Positions 1-12,149 of a DNA stretch of 64,000 nt are shown here, in pieces; the stretch's first letter is position 1, and every line of letters starts with the position of its first letter. The stretch comes from Microdochium bolleyi (lineage: Eukaryota > Ascomycota > Sordariomycetes > Xylariales > Microdochiaceae): contig KQ964247.1 of NCBI GenBank assembly GCA_001566295.1, forward strand, positions 3,844,001 to 3,908,000. The letters run 5' to 3'. Under the pieces are notes generated by a model. It did no database searches, had not been told where the DNA came from, and was given only the letters and a program-made list of their open reading frames with translations. The position numbers were made by a program, and so were the translations under genes.

Positions 1-1130
1 AACAACAACAACGGCCGCGCTGGCGGCCCACCCTGTGTGCCCAGTACATGCCCCGCCACCACATTTTCCGCAGCGCCAGGGGTACCAGCGACAAGCAGTC
101 TGCATGCGTCGGGCCCAGGAGCCAGTTGCCCTGCTGGCTGGGCGAGGAGCGGCCCCCCCTTCAAGTGCCGCCCGCTCCTGCGACATCAACAACAACTCTA
201 CCCTCCGCCAACCCGCCAGCCCGCCACTCGACATCGCTCCACGACAGCGACGGCGGCGACGACGACAACCCACGACACCGGCGACACTAACCCCCCGCGA
301 CGACATAACCGACAACGACACCCGGGCGGCTCACGGACGACCAGCCGACCTGTGAACTAACGACAGAGCGACCGCAATCAACCAGTTGCCGTGCGACCAA
401 GCGACAAACTCGGCAACCCAGCAAGCCATTCCCAGCACCATCTCAGACGACCGCTGCTTCGTACTCTCCTCGCAGGCGAAGCGCTCATTCTTACGACTCC
501 GGTGAGTGCCCATAGATCTCTCCGGCTTCGGCGCTCGTCCTCGTTCTGCCGGAGCCCCTGGAGCCTGCAGCCCACGGCGCATGCTTTTGTTCAGGCACAA
601 AACCACCAGCTGCGCAACGACGAGTTCGTGCCTGGTCTCTGCCTCCGCCCCCGAGCTTTCGCAAGTTTGGACTTCACATGCGGGTCTCCTCTTGCCTGTT
701 TGGTGGTTGCAGTGTGCCTGGCCTTGCTTGCATCCTACTCGAGTCGTTCTTTCCACGCCCTCTCTTTCTGTCGTGCGCTGCTCACACGTGCGTTCCCTCG
801 GCAGTCTCCTTCTCCACGCTATTCTTCTTCACCACTTCGGCTTTAGTCACGACCCTTTAGCCATCGCCAACTTGACGTACCTTTCCATTTGTATTCGCAT
901 CAATACTCGCACACTCCGTCAGCACCTCAACAATCTGCAGATCAGCTCGCGCACGCAACAACTAGCCGTGCATAAAGACCAATGTTCCACCTCTAAACTG
1001 GACGATCGTGTCCATCCGGATCATACAGCAGTCCCCCGTTACGACTTTCTGCGTGTAATACGGACACCCAGCTCGACTGAGCTGCCATCCCCGAACTTTT
1101 CGACACAGAACAAAAACAACATCCTAAACT
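1..1130. other. upstream region and probable 5' leader of nudE
   Basis: No coding region is supported here. The open frames on both strands are short, overlap each other and show no recognisable domain. The stretch is pyrimidine- and CA-rich, as is common in 5' leaders of filamentous ascomycetes. A GTGAGT at about 501 could be the donor of a leader intron ending at one of the CAG triplets before 1000, but no transcript evidence is available. Confidence 0.5.
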
Positions 1131-2950
1131 ATGGCGGAGCCTCCATCTTCGCCCCCGCCAAGCGCGGCCGCGACCCCCGAGGAGTCGCTCGCGTGGTACA
1201 AGCGACAGTACGAGCAGCTCGCCGACGAGCTCGCCGAATTCCGAGAGTCGAGTCACGAGCTCGAGGCCGAGCTTGAGAAGGACCTGGACGCTGCCGACAA
1301 GCGCCAGCGGGAGCTAGAGCAGCGGGCAGAAACTATCCAGTTCGAGGCAGATGAGTGGAAGGTACGTCGGGACGGCAAGGCGATCAGATATACCTGCGGG
1401 AGACATGCTGACAACAAGAACAGGAGAAATGCAAGCACGCCAAGGCCGAGGCCAACGCCGCCCAGAATGCGCTCGAGAAGGAGATCACAGTGCTGCGCGA
1501 TACAAACCGCACGCTCACCCTGAAGCTGCGAGATATCGAGGTCGCCAACGATGATTTTGAGCGCCAGGCTCGCAACACCTCCTCGTCCCTCGAGGACTTG
1601 GAGTCCAAGTACAACGTCGCCATCGAGCGCTCTGTCATGATGGAGGAGGAGATCAAGATCGGCGAGCAGGAGCGTGAGACCCTGCGCATCGATGCCCAGC
1701 GCCTGCGCGAGGAGCTCTCCGACCTGCGGGTCGAGGCCGAGATCATGCAAGACAAGATCAAGAAGGCCGACCAGCGGCACCTTGCCTCCCTCGAGACCGA
1801 CCTGTCCGGTCCCGGCTCGCCAACCTTTGACCAGTCGCCACGCTCCGGAGCTAGTTCCCCGCTCATCACGACACCGCCGGATGAGATGGCGCTTCCCACT
1901 ATTGTCAAGAACAGCAACATGGCATCTGGTGCTGACGTTCCTCCATCGCCGCCCATGTCTGACGCCTCTGCTACCGTGCCGAGATCTGGGGCCGCGAACC
2001 TCAAGACTCCTGCGCCGCAGAAGAAGTCCCGCCTGCCATCAGCTGACCACAGCATCACGCCCAAGCCCAAGGCCTCCATCTCCAGCAGTGGAATGCGGCA
2101 GAGTGCGCAGCGCTCTGTTACCGCCACGATGCGTACACCAGCTCCTGCACGCAGTACGGGGACCCGGACGGCATCGCAAAAGATCCCCGCCTCAACCTCT
2201 CTCAACCACATCCGCTCCCTCACGGCCCAGATGCAGCGCCTTGAGGCCCGCGTTCACAACGCCCGCTCAAAGCTGCCTGCGCCAACGTTCACTCCGCCAA
2301 AGGCCTCCCCACGATCTGCCAATGGCGAGACCCCGGTCCCCTCAACTGTTACGATGCGCTCGCGCAAGCGGACCTTCGGCTCATCAGCATCGTCTGTCAC
2401 CGACGAGACACCCTCACATTCAACTGGCCAGCACCGGACCCGACTTAGCACGTCAGGGGTCTCGCGTCTCTCCTTTGGCCCTCTTCCCAACCGCACCAGC
2501 AACTACGACACCGAAAGCTCACGACCGAGCAGCCGAGCCAGTACCTCAGGCGGCTTTGTTAGGCCCGAGCGTCCCGCTAGCCGGAGCGAGATTGCCCGCC
2601 CCGTGTCTCGGACTAGTATGTCGGGAGCGAGGACGCCCATGGGCATCAGGCCACGGAGCTCTCTCAGCGGCAGCCTCCACAGCCACTCCCAGAGTATGAG
2701 CAGCTACTCCGATATTGGCGAGGATAGTATACTCGAGGACCGGACGTCCAGCCGGCGAGGTACTTACAGCAAGTACGACTCGGACGGCAGTGCTAGCGGC
2801 ATTCCGGGTTCTAGCGCGATCCCGATGCCTCGGCGCCAGAGCGGCGGTGTCAGTGGCATTCCCGGCGCCGGCAGGAGGACGAGCGGGGGTCCGGTACGAG
2901 AGGGTGCTACGCGGCCACGCAAGCTCAGCGACTTAGGGGAGACGTACTAA
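1131..2950 (+). CDS. nudE: nuclear distribution protein NudE homolog (RO-11/Ndel1 family)
   Basis: Adaptor of the cytoplasmic dynein pathway. NudE proteins bind LIS1 (NudF) and dynein and are needed for nuclear migration and hyphal growth. Two exons: 1131-1361 and 1424-2950, with a 62-base intron (GTACGT at 1362, CAG ending at 1423) in phase 0; the product is 585 residues. The N-terminus has the family hallmark Trp-Tyr-Lys motif (about residues 21-23, SLAWYK), followed by a long heptad coiled coil to about residue 205. The rest is low-complexity, Ser/Pro/Arg-rich and probably disordered, as in fungal NudE, ending KLSDLGETY. The start is the first ATG that opens directly into the conserved coiled coil. 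Family assignment is firm. The tail contains many SP/TP sites that could be phosphorylated (inference). Confidence 0.93.
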
Positions 2951-4177
2951 GATAATGTCCCCCGACCATTCCAGAGCATCCGCAAAGCATTCGGCGTTAA
3001 CGGACGAATCGGCGTATTACGAGGTCATGCGCGTTAATGGGTTTCAGGCAGCATCTTGCATTTCAGTTGCACTTAGCGAGCGGGGATGTTTGCATGGCGG
3101 GCGACAAGCCCGCCCGGCCAGTCAGCGGGAATATGGCGTTACTCGGCTTCATTCCTTCAAAAATTGCACCTACTCCAGGGCTTGGTCCTATGTGACGGAC
3201 CAAGTCTTCACGCCCCGGCGAGGACAGCCTCTGTCCGATGCCTGGGCATTTCGGCTTCGCCACCATGGTGAGCTCGAGTCTCAACAGTTTCTTTCTCAAC
3301 AAGCTGCTGGGCACATACAACTATCCCGTCCTTCTTTGCACGTCCATGGCGGGGCACTTGATGCCCAAGACCTTGCCGTGCGAAGAAACGGGATTCGTAC
3401 ATCAGACAAGCACGGAAGAGCCACCTGACTTTAATTCGACAGCGGCGTCAGTTCTTGTTTTCGACACAACCATCACATACACACGGCTACCATAGCCACG
3501 CGACTATCACTTGGAGCACGCCCTCGCAAAGTTCAGAGGAGCGTGCGCAGACCCTCTTTTCCCTTTGTCACTTCTAGTTTAGATAATACCCCCCAAATCA
3601 CACAATGACTGGTTGATGTTGATCGCCCTGTGAAACACATGCAGTAATGTCTCCAACGAACTGTTCCATCTGTTGATATACTTATGAGTCATTTCCATCT
3701 CTTGTGAAGCCGTGCCTCGGATCCCAACAACCAGTCTTTGCGCGAAAGAAACGTGCTCATTGCTCGTAGTCCCTGTTTCCAAAGGATACTTTATGTCGGT
3801 ATGCCGAAATTAGCACAGCACGCCGATGATTAAGTGGAAGAGAAGCGGGGAGATAACAGCAAGGGCCAGAATCACCGCACACTTAAGTATGAGCAGTGTT
3901 CTCCCACCACACCCAAAGTCAAACCCTCACAGCAGGAGACAACTCGGGGGACAGATCATGTTTTGTTTACGCTCGATTGTGTGCAATTGGCAGTAAGTAT
4001 CCTACAGCAGAATATACAGCCTTTTTCCTCCTCGGGTCGCTTCTCTCCATTTGATATCCTTATCATCATTATGTTCTCAAAGAAGAAGCCGTCAAATACG
4101 TAGGCATTACATGATTAAGGAAATGTGCATCGTGTGTTTGAGTTTATGCAGAAATCCCGCTCCGGCCTTCCCCGCGC
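2951..4177. other. intergenic region between convergent nudE and protease genes
   Basis: Contains the 3' flanks of two convergent genes. Several short open frames (for example 2955-3428 and 3834-4103) have no recognisable domain and no supporting splice structure. Nothing further is supported. Confidence 0.5.
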
Positions 4178-6826
4178 TTAGCGGTAGCGGATGGTGAACG
4201 GCGCGCTGCGGCGGACCTCGTACTCCTTGGGGTCCTCGATGTCACCGAAGATGTGGAGGGCGGCGAACTCGAAGACGTAGCTGCCGGCGGGCACGACCTT
4301 GCCGTCAGCGAGGGTGCCGTCGAAGGGCACGTTGATGGGGTCGCGCGGGATGTAGGTCAGGGGCGCGTTCTTGATAGAACCAAGCTTCTTGCCGCTGGTG
4401 CCGGTCGCGGTGCCATTGCAGGGCAGCTTGACGAGCTGGATGTCGAGCTTGCGGGTGCCGAAGACCATATCGGCCGAGGCAACGGGGTAGGTGACGTTGG
4501 CGCCGCCCTGGGCCGGGTTGCGGGGCAGGACGAACGAGGCATTGCCGACAACGGCGTTGTGGGCCGGGTCCGAGGACAAAGAGAGCCAGGCGTCAGCCAT
4601 CAGGCGGACCGAGTGCATGCTGCCGACGACACCGTTGTAAGGGAGCGAGAGGCTGTCGCCGTTGGTGCCGTTGAGGGTGATGTAGCCGGAGTAGACGGGG
4701 AGGCGCTTGCCATCGACAACGGGGGGAGTGACCGTCACGGAGACGACGGCGCTGCCACCGGCGGGGACGGTGACCTTGGACTCGCTGAGAGCGATGGTCG
4801 CGGCGTCACCGGTGACGTCCATGCCGGGGTAGGGGTCGACGCGGATGTCATCGGAGAAGGTGAAGGCAGTGCCGGCAGCGACGTGGCCGAGGTCGAAGCT
4901 GACAGCGGCGGTGCCGAGGTTCTTGATGGTGAAGTTGGCCGTGGGCACGAGGTGCTCAGTGTCGTTGAAGGCGATGCTGGAACGGCTGAGGATGGTCGTG
5001 GCGAACGCGGCATCGTAGGCGCGGATCATGCCGGAACCCTGCTGGACAACGGGGGCCAGGAAGGGGGACCGGGAGGCCGAGGCGGCATTGTAGATCTGGG
5101 GGTTCGAGGTGGCGGAGAGCAGGTTCTCGATGGTGGCAGGGTCAAATGTCTTGCGGACCTCGGCGACCAGAGCGTAAATGGCAGCGGCAAGTGGGCAAGA
5201 CATGGAGGTACCAGACAGAACGGCGTAGCTGCCGAGAGTCACTGGGTAGGTTGACAGGACGGAGCCACCGACGGCAGCGAGCTGAGGCTTGACCTCGAGC
5301 TCGAAGGTAGGGTTCCAGGTGGTGAAGCCACTGGCGAATCCTCCGGTAGCGGCGTTGCGGTCGTAGGTCAGGACCTTGTCGCCGGTCTCGGGGTCAGACA
5401 TGGAGAGAGTGACAGTCGTGCCAGCGGCAAGAAGTTGGAGCCAGCCAGCACCACGGGCAGCGCTGACACCAGCGGAGCCAAGAATGCCGTCCACAGCAGC
5501 AACGCCGGGGCCGGTGGCGCCGGCAGGAGCGTTGTTGTAGAACATGAGGTACTTGGCACCCGCGGCGCGAGCGTTCTGGGCCTTCTGGACGAAGGTGCAG
5601 GTGCCGCGGCGGATGAGGACGATCTTGTCAGAGAGGTCGGGGGTGCCGGCAGGGTAAGGGTCGCAACCAAGAGCAGCAGTGCTGGTGGCATCGGTGCTCA
5701 CGGCCCACAGAGGGAGGGTGACACCGGCCCAGGCAGCAGGCTCACCGGGGGTCCAGCCAAAGGTCTGGGTCGTGCCGTTGCCGGTCGTGAAGGTAGACTC
5801 GACCGAGAGCGTCGGGGTGTACTCGTTGTCGAACGAGGCAATGGAGGTCACGCGAGTGCCGTCAGACGCCGTGCTGGCGTAGAAGAGACCCTTGGCTCCG
5901 TCGTTGCCGGCGGAGACGGTGCATGGAACACCGGCCTCGACAATTCTCGAGACGGCAACAGCCCAGGGGTCCTCGCTCCAGCCAGACGCGCCACCGATGG
6001 AGGCAGTGATGATCTGCGAGCCGGCCTCGAAGGCCTCCATGTAGGCCTTGATGAGAACGTCATTACCGGCGCTGCCCTTGCAGCCGAAGACCCTGTAGGC
6101 GCCGATCGTGACTCCGGGGGCGGCACCGAGGATGCCGTACTTGTTGCCAGCCTGGGCGGCAATGATACCAGCAACGTGGGTGCCGTGGCCACCGCAGCCA
6201 TCATAGGGGTCATTGTCGGGCACGGGGTTGTTGGTGCCGTCGTAGTTGTCACCTACAATGTCGGAACCGTAGGAGACGAGGCAGTTGGGGCCGAAGCAGC
6301 CACCCAGGGCCGGGTGGGTGTAGTCGATACCAGAGTCAATGACACCGACCTTGATGCCGGTGCCGAAGATGCCACGTTCGTGCAGCTGGTCGACCTGGGT
6401 CATGGCGTGAGGAGCGAAGGTCTCGTTGTAGGAGGCCTGTCTCTTGACGTTGGCGATGGCGGACGACGCCGTCTCGCCAGCAGTCCACTGGACCTCGTTC
6501 TTGGGCAGATGGTAGATGCGCTTGGGCCACATGTTCTTGACGCTGCCGAGGCTGGCGAGCTGGGCGGCCTGCTCCTCGGCGGTCTCGAGGTCCGAGAAGG
6601 AGATGGAGGCACCCTTGAAGAGCGGGTAGTCGAGCTGCATGTCGGTGCTGGCCACATTCTGGATGGTGGAGTAGAAGTCGGAGTTGTCGGCAGCAGCCTC
6701 GAACTCGACAATGTAGGAGCCGAGAACGATGTTGTCATCCTGCTGGGGCGCCTTGGCGGCGTAGACCTTTGTGAGGAGACCGGCCGTGGTCGCGATGAGC
6801 GACACAACCTTGCTGGAACGAACCAT
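4178..6826 (-). CDS. secreted subtilisin-like serine protease (S8A, with PA domain)
   Basis: Intronless gene, 882 residues. An N-terminal signal peptide (about 1-24, ending YAA) is followed by an I9-type propeptide (about 35-110) with a possible dibasic processing site Lys128-Arg129. The S8 catalytic triad is complete: Asp164 in VIDSG, His214 in GGHGTHVAG and Ser541 in SGTSMSCP. The oxyanion-hole Asn308 is in SAGND. A protease-associated (PA) domain is inserted at about 370-480, between the His and Ser blocks, and a C-terminal Fn3/DUF1034-like region covers about 600-880. This order matches the large extracellular subtilases (Vpr/C5a-peptidase-like) secreted by saprotrophic and pathogenic ascomycetes for protein degradation. 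Several NxS/T sites suggest N-glycosylation. Long antisense open frames across this gene come from its strong third-position G/C bias and are not genes. Confidence 0.95.
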   Translation of the reverse strand: MVRSSKVVSLIATTAGLLTKVYAAKAPQQDDNIVLGSYIVEFEAAADNSDFYSTIQNVASTDMQLDYPLFKGASISFSDLETAEEQAAQLASLGSVKNMWPKRIYHLPKNEVQWTAGETASSAIANVKRQASYNETFAPHAMTQVDQLHERGIFGTGIKVGVIDSGIDYTHPALGGCFGPNCLVSYGSDIVGDNYDGTNNPVPDNDPYDGCGGHGTHVAGIIAAQAGNKYGILGAAPGVTIGAYRVFGCKGSAGNDVLIKAYMEAFEAGSQIITASIGGASGWSEDPWAVAVSRIVEAGVPCTVSAGNDGAKGLFYASTASDGTRVTSIASFDNEYTPTLSVESTFTTGNGTTQTFGWTPGEPAAWAGVTLPLWAVSTDATSTAALGCDPYPAGTPDLSDKIVLIRRGTCTFVQKAQNARAAGAKYLMFYNNAPAGATGPGVAAVDGILGSAGVSAARGAGWLQLLAAGTTVTLSMSDPETGDKVLTYDRNAATGGFASGFTTWNPTFELEVKPQLAAVGGSVLSTYPVTLGSYAVLSGTSMSCPLAAAIYALVAEVRKTFDPATIENLLSATSNPQIYNAASASRSPFLAPVVQQGSGMIRAYDAAFATTILSRSSIAFNDTEHLVPTANFTIKNLGTAAVSFDLGHVAAGTAFTFSDDIRVDPYPGMDVTGDAATIALSESKVTVPAGGSAVVSVTVTPPVVDGKRLPVYSGYITLNGTNGDSLSLPYNGVVGSMHSVRLMADAWLSLSSDPAHNAVVGNASFVLPRNPAQGGANVTYPVASADMVFGTRKLDIQLVKLPCNGTATGTSGKKLGSIKNAPLTYIPRDPINVPFDGTLADGKVVPAGSYVFEFAALHIFGDIEDPKEYEVRRSAPFTIRYR

Positions 6827-9800
6827 GTTGAACAGCGGGGGGTGGGAAGTGATAAAGAGTGACTATATTGCTGAACAATATGGGGGGGGAGGCAGTGAAG
6901 CCGGTAAGGAGAGACTATTAGAACACGCGAAGAAGGGCCGCGGTGATGAAGGAAAGGGCCAAGAGTCGAGGATGGACGGCGAGGGACGGCCATGATATAT
7001 GCATCTCGCGGTCCCAGCTCTGGAGGATGCCTCTGGACCAGAGGGTTTCCTTGGTGGTGGAGCAGGTGGCCGACGTCTTCCCCGCTGAACCTTGTCGTCC
7101 TAAGTCGTGTGAGCGGCCAGGTACATGGGGAGAGGCACGACAGCTGATCGTCATCAGCGGATTGTCTCTGTGCCATGGGGGAGTGACCTGGCAGGGGTGG
7201 TCGAACCGTAGCATGGCTTGGCAGGGGAACAGCCAGCATAACGTCCGACAGCGGCTTGTGATTGGCAGCATGGTCTGGAAATGGAGGATGAGCCGGGCAC
7301 TAGTGGGCCGTGGCTGAGGCCCCTTGTCGCGATCTTGTGCGCTGCATGAGACCGCGCAACAAGTCTTGTCTGGGGCACTTGTCTTGGACTGGAAGGTCGG
7401 ACGACCTCAGGGGACTCCGGACTGGGCCCATTCTGGACCTTTCGGGGCGGCATCAGACGACGAGGACAGGCAGGCCAGGTGCGGAGCGCTGTCACGACAG
7501 TTCGGGCAACTGTGCCGATTTCAGCGCGGGCCAGGCGTTTTCCGCGATAAGCAGAACAGGCCAGTCGAGAGGGCTGCCGATGGCTGGTGAATCATGATGG
7601 CATCGTGAGGGTGGGTGAGGGTGGGTGAGGGTGGCGATCAAGTCTCGACGAGCGAATATAATCGAGTCTGATGGTTGCTGGCGGTGGCGTGGGATGGAGC
7701 AGGGCAAGTGGACACGGCCGTTGAGGGAGATCGGGTGGCGGCCGGTGCTGAGGCGCGGAACGGGCAGGAGCAGTGGCGGCCGAGGCGAGGTGTTGATGAG
7801 CTTGACGAGCTTGAATAGCTTGTCTGCACATGATGATGCGCTGTGGGAGGAGGAGTGGGAGTGCGGAGTTGGTGCGCCGGCAAGGGTGCGAGGGGCGGTC
7901 CCGCCTGCACGTGGGAAATGAGGTCGATGCAGGCACCAGGCGCGACCAACACCGTGCCTGCCTTGTTGGGCAAGGCCTGGCAAGGCCTGGCCTCGAGGTC
8001 GTGCACACGCGCTGATAAGGCGCCTTACTCGTACTCCATGCCCACGATGGCTCTGATGCCTTAAGCCAAGGTACCCTAGGGTACTCAAGTAAGCTTTACT
8101 GCCTCAAGGTCACGGCACGATGCGGAGGCCACGGCGCCTCCTGCCCCTGGCCCGCAGAGCCTCGTTCGAGCCTAGGATATTTGCGCTGCCACTCCCTCTC
8201 ATTTACGGCGTCCTCGTCCGCGGCCGCCACATCCTCACTTGCAACAACAAGGAAGGTCTTTGATGCTGCACCCACAGCTCCTGCAGCTGCTCATCTCGCA
8301 TGCCGGAGCCGACAGCTGCGGTCTCAAGCTGCCATCGTCTGGCCGATGCCGAATCGCGAGCCATCGCACGACTGGACTCCTGACAGCGACCACGGAGTAC
8401 ATACTTACCTTAAGGTACCATAGGGTATCACCCGGCTCGACCCCTTCCGAGTTCCCCTCAACAACCCCTGCCACAGACCCCGGCCACCATTTGTGATGCT
8501 TCTCATGCGACAACCAACTTGATACCGCCATGCACACGAGCACGCATCCACCCAACGACAATGACTCTGCCCCGGTTGTCGAGATTGGGGTTGCGGCCCT
8601 CAAGGTCCGTCAAGATCGAGCCCGTCCCGATGCGTTCTCAAAGACCCGTAGTGGTCTTCCGTCCGGGAATACAGGGAAGACCCAGACAACTTCGCCACTT
8701 CTTATCTCTCACCAGCTGCAGCTTGCAAGCATCCGCGGGTGCTCGCCTGCTCCAGGATCGACATTGCCCAAGGCCCAGACCGTTGACAGCAACCTGGCGA
8801 CCCCGGGGTTTCTGACGTCTCTGACGTCCTTGGCGATGGACGTCTTCAATAGACGACCACCTTTGTCGTCCACTTCACGCAATGGTCTTCTGCCGGCTTG
8901 CGGGCCTCGCTCAGCAGCTCTCCACACCTATTTCTGTCCCATGGACACCCCCCGAGGTGCGATGCAACCCTTCGATCATTCTTTCCAGACCAGCTAGGCC
9001 CAACTCAGCAGGTGTCCATCTGCAAGGTGACACGAGATCTCAAGTCAAGACATCATGACTTTCATTCTTCTCCCGTCTCCCGCCTCACATTGCACGACCA
9101 GCTCCTTCTTGACTTTGCCTCTCCTATTCCCAGCTTGTCGTACCGTCTTGGCATCCGTGATACGATGCTCACGGCGGCACGACTCGGTTAAAGACAGCAC
9201 ACGTGGCATGCCTGAGGTACCTATCACGGCTCAATGCTTCCAGTTTCTTGGCAACATCGTGGTGGTTGTGGGAGCTAGGGGCTATCTTGCCACCCATCAC
9301 GACTCGAGCCTCGACGAGGAGGACAACGATTGCGATGTCGGCCTGCAGCGACAATTACGGATTCTCTTACAACCTGCGAATAGCCGTACTGCCCGCGTTG
9401 ATGGCGTACTACCACGCCGAGGCGTCGTTCGCCACTGTCGTGCGACCTGCTCTTTCCGTACACGTCTCTGTCCCTCGTGGAAGTGTCTTTGTATGGTGCG
9501 GCTTGCCGCCGCTCGTAGGAGAGGGTGCATCGCCTCATCCCGCGCAGGAATGCGAGTAGAGAGCCCGAATCACTCCCCATATGGCTGTATACCTGAACAA
9601 CAGACGCCAGACCTCGGGAGCTTCTCCTCCGCATAGCAACTCTCCCACGGGTGAGGGAGGATGCTCAGCGTCCAGCTCCGACTGCAGAAGACACCCCGCA
9701 AGCATCGTTGGAGCTTCGAAACCCACTCTGTGTCTCTATGAAGTGATTGGTGTCCCGCCATGTGTGCGAGCACTCTCAAGTGACACGAACGAAGCAAAAC

Positions 9801-10200
9801 CTTGATACCATCGCTGTGCGAAGTATGTGCAGAGTTCTCGGCTCCCTCGTGATCGCATGCAATTGTCAGTCATGTCGTGTAGATTGCTGCTCCGTTCTTA
9901 CCATTCCTGGCCATCGTTCTGCGCTCACTCTGCCGGACTGTGGCGTGCTCCCCCTCGTTACATGGGGGGAGGCCTCTTGGCGGGAGGTAGGAGCTGGACT
10001 GTAGAGGGTGTTCTAGTGTTGTTTCTCTTTGGGTTGGTTTCCTTTTACGTCCCATATACCGGGGGCCAATTGTGAATACATTGATAACTGCAAGCACACT
10101 TGACAAAGGTGGTGTTGAGGATCGCGAGTCAGATGCGAGGTGTAGACAGTAAACTCTCATACAACAAAGGATCGTCGTTGGAGTAGTGCTCTCCATCAAC
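6827..10200. other. gene-poor region upstream of the protease gene
   Basis: Begins with the protease promoter (reading leftward). No gene is supported. Open frames at 7492-8088 (-), 8530-8997 (+), 9055-9636 (+) and 9203-9559 (+) lack recognisable domains, signal peptides or conserved motifs and overlap alternative frames. The region holds a G-quadruplex-like repeat at 7609-7631 and palindromic GGTACC-type sequences near 8068 and 8413. Confidence 0.5.
7605..7634 (+). repeat. three tandem copies of a G-rich decamer (G-quadruplex-like)
   Basis: Three tandem copies of GTGAGGGTGG give five GGG runs (7609-7631) separated by loops of 1 or 3 bases. This satisfies the usual G-quadruplex pattern. It lies about 780 bases upstream of the protease start codon. 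A regulatory role is only inferred. Confidence 0.8.
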
Positions 10201-10620
10201 TCATGCACTGCTACTGTGTAAGTTTAATCGAGGGTCCTGATTAATCCCAGTAAGTTACGGGGAATTTTCATAATCTAGCTCCAACAGGCGATTAGGGGTA
10301 AATTAAGATTCACGGAAGAGAAGAATAAAAATAAAGATTAATATAAATAAAAACCAACACAAATCGAAAAGAATAGAGACACCGCAAGAAAAAGGTTTGC
10401 TCGCATTACTTCTTGATCACATTCTAATCTATTTAACCCCCACGGCGCATGTGGAGACCCGTTCCGATGCGTGAGATTTAGTTCCTCGCTTCGACTGTGT
10501 ACGTGTATGACATAAATATGCGAGCCTTCAAGTCCATGCCACCCAGGAATCATCACCTACCTGCCTGCAGTAGCAAGATACCTGAGGGAAATAAATCCTA
10601 CGATATTCTAATGCTAGATG
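10201..10620. other. AT-rich island
   Basis: Base composition changes sharply from the surrounding GC-rich DNA to AT-rich sequence. An almost pure A/T tract runs at about 10318-10372. No open frame is supported. Such patches in ascomycete genomes are often remnants of repeats mutated by RIP, but no transposon protein or terminal repeat is recognisable here. Confidence 0.6.
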
Positions 10621-12149
10621 GTCGTGTCCCACGGCTCTGATTTGATAACTTGAAGTCATTGGCATGTGGTGTTCTAGTTACCTGTCGCGGTGAAGGGCTC
10701 CTAGGGGGCGTGTAGTGGCAGCAACGGCGTTCACTATTAGCAAGAAATATAATGGCGAATGGAAACTCCTCAGAGCACTACATTGCTACGTTTAGCCGTG
10801 AGCTAGATTGTTGAAAGTGTTATTTTCCGTAGTTGGAAGAAACACATGACCTTTGACCACGGGACGGCGGGGAAGTTGTGATATGCTGATTGGTCCTCGC
10901 ATCTTTACAAGAGCCAGAAACAAAGGGTTCGATATAGCTCCATGGCCCCTGTAAGCAGGTAATGGTAACTGCTCTCTGGCATTTACTGGGCCGACAGTGG
11001 TAAAGTGTACCTAGAGATGGGCGCCGTCGAGTTGGGTAATCCGTGTCAGGATTCACCGTGTCCTCTGTAGGCGTAGTTGGCCAAGAACACCCGTCTTGTT
11101 AGCTTGATATTCTTGTTTCTCCTCGCCGAGTAATGAGATTTGCACTCGTTGAGGTGTCCCTCGGTGTTTCCTTCCTACTCCGAGGGGATTTCACCTCCTT
11201 TTCGAACGCGTCCTAACCAGCTGAGGCTGTCTCTTGATAAGGCAGCTCAAAGGGCACGAAGAATGATTGTCCTGCTCTATGATAATGACAGTGAAACAAT
11301 AGCCTTTCTTCCATCTCTGCGGGTGCTGTCACGTACCAATAAAAGAAGCGGGAAGGTGGCCCCAAACGACACGCCTTGCTGACTGAGCGTGATGACTACC
11401 TCGTTTACGTTTGCTCTTGTTATGTCTGCACAAAAAAGGCTGTATGCCGGGTCACTTCTCTGCTTTTGAAGAACTTGTTTGCTTTCCTTGAATGACCATC
11501 CCAGCATGAACAATCATGTCTTAGCCACTCGTAGGCTCATTGTCTTTTCACTTCCAAGATAGCTGTGACACCCACGGATGGCAAAGGCCCACTCTGACCA
11601 TTCATATCGCAATTGATACAAGCTCACTTTCTCACAACGAGAGTCAAGAAGCGTTTGCCGTCGTCGTCGTCGTCTTCATGGTTCATGCATGCGTTTCGCG
11701 ACAGCGGCGGCTTCTTCATCAACAACAACTCATGCCACAAAGGAACTCGTGACAGGCTTTGACAAGCACTACATCCGCGATGGATTGGATCTCCCATGTA
11801 TCCAAGGGGATGCTTCACACACAAGGCCGAGTGTTCCACACTACTCAAGACAACGGAAGTGATTACGGAACAATGATCCCCAGAAGAATCTGCCGAGTGA
11901 CCAGAGTCAAAAGAGACCACAGCAGCCCACCAAGGGCACAGAGCAGGAAATGCCGGTCCCATTATCAATACTTCTAGTATCGCACCACCATCAACCAGCC
12001 CGCCGCCCAGAAACTCCTCAAGAACGTAGTAAACTCCCATCAACGAGTCGGCAGTGCGGAAAAAGCATCGACTTACACACACATACACGCAAACACGCAC
12101 ACACGCACACAGACGTACACCCACCAAGCACCACCACCACCACCGAACA
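10621..12149. other. non-coding region upstream of the small Cys-rich gene
   Basis: No gene is supported. The last 100 bases before 12150 are CA-rich (ACACAC and CCACCA runs) and look like the 5' leader of the downstream gene. The 245-codon frame at 11624-12361 on the minus strand lies antisense to that gene and is best seen as a shadow. Confidence 0.5.

Noticed and set aside
5435..6862. 475-codon open frame antisense to the protease gene (also 4253-5254)
   Set aside because: It mirrors a strongly biased GC-rich gene; its composition is Gly/Val/Asp-rich without domains, typical of an antisense shadow.
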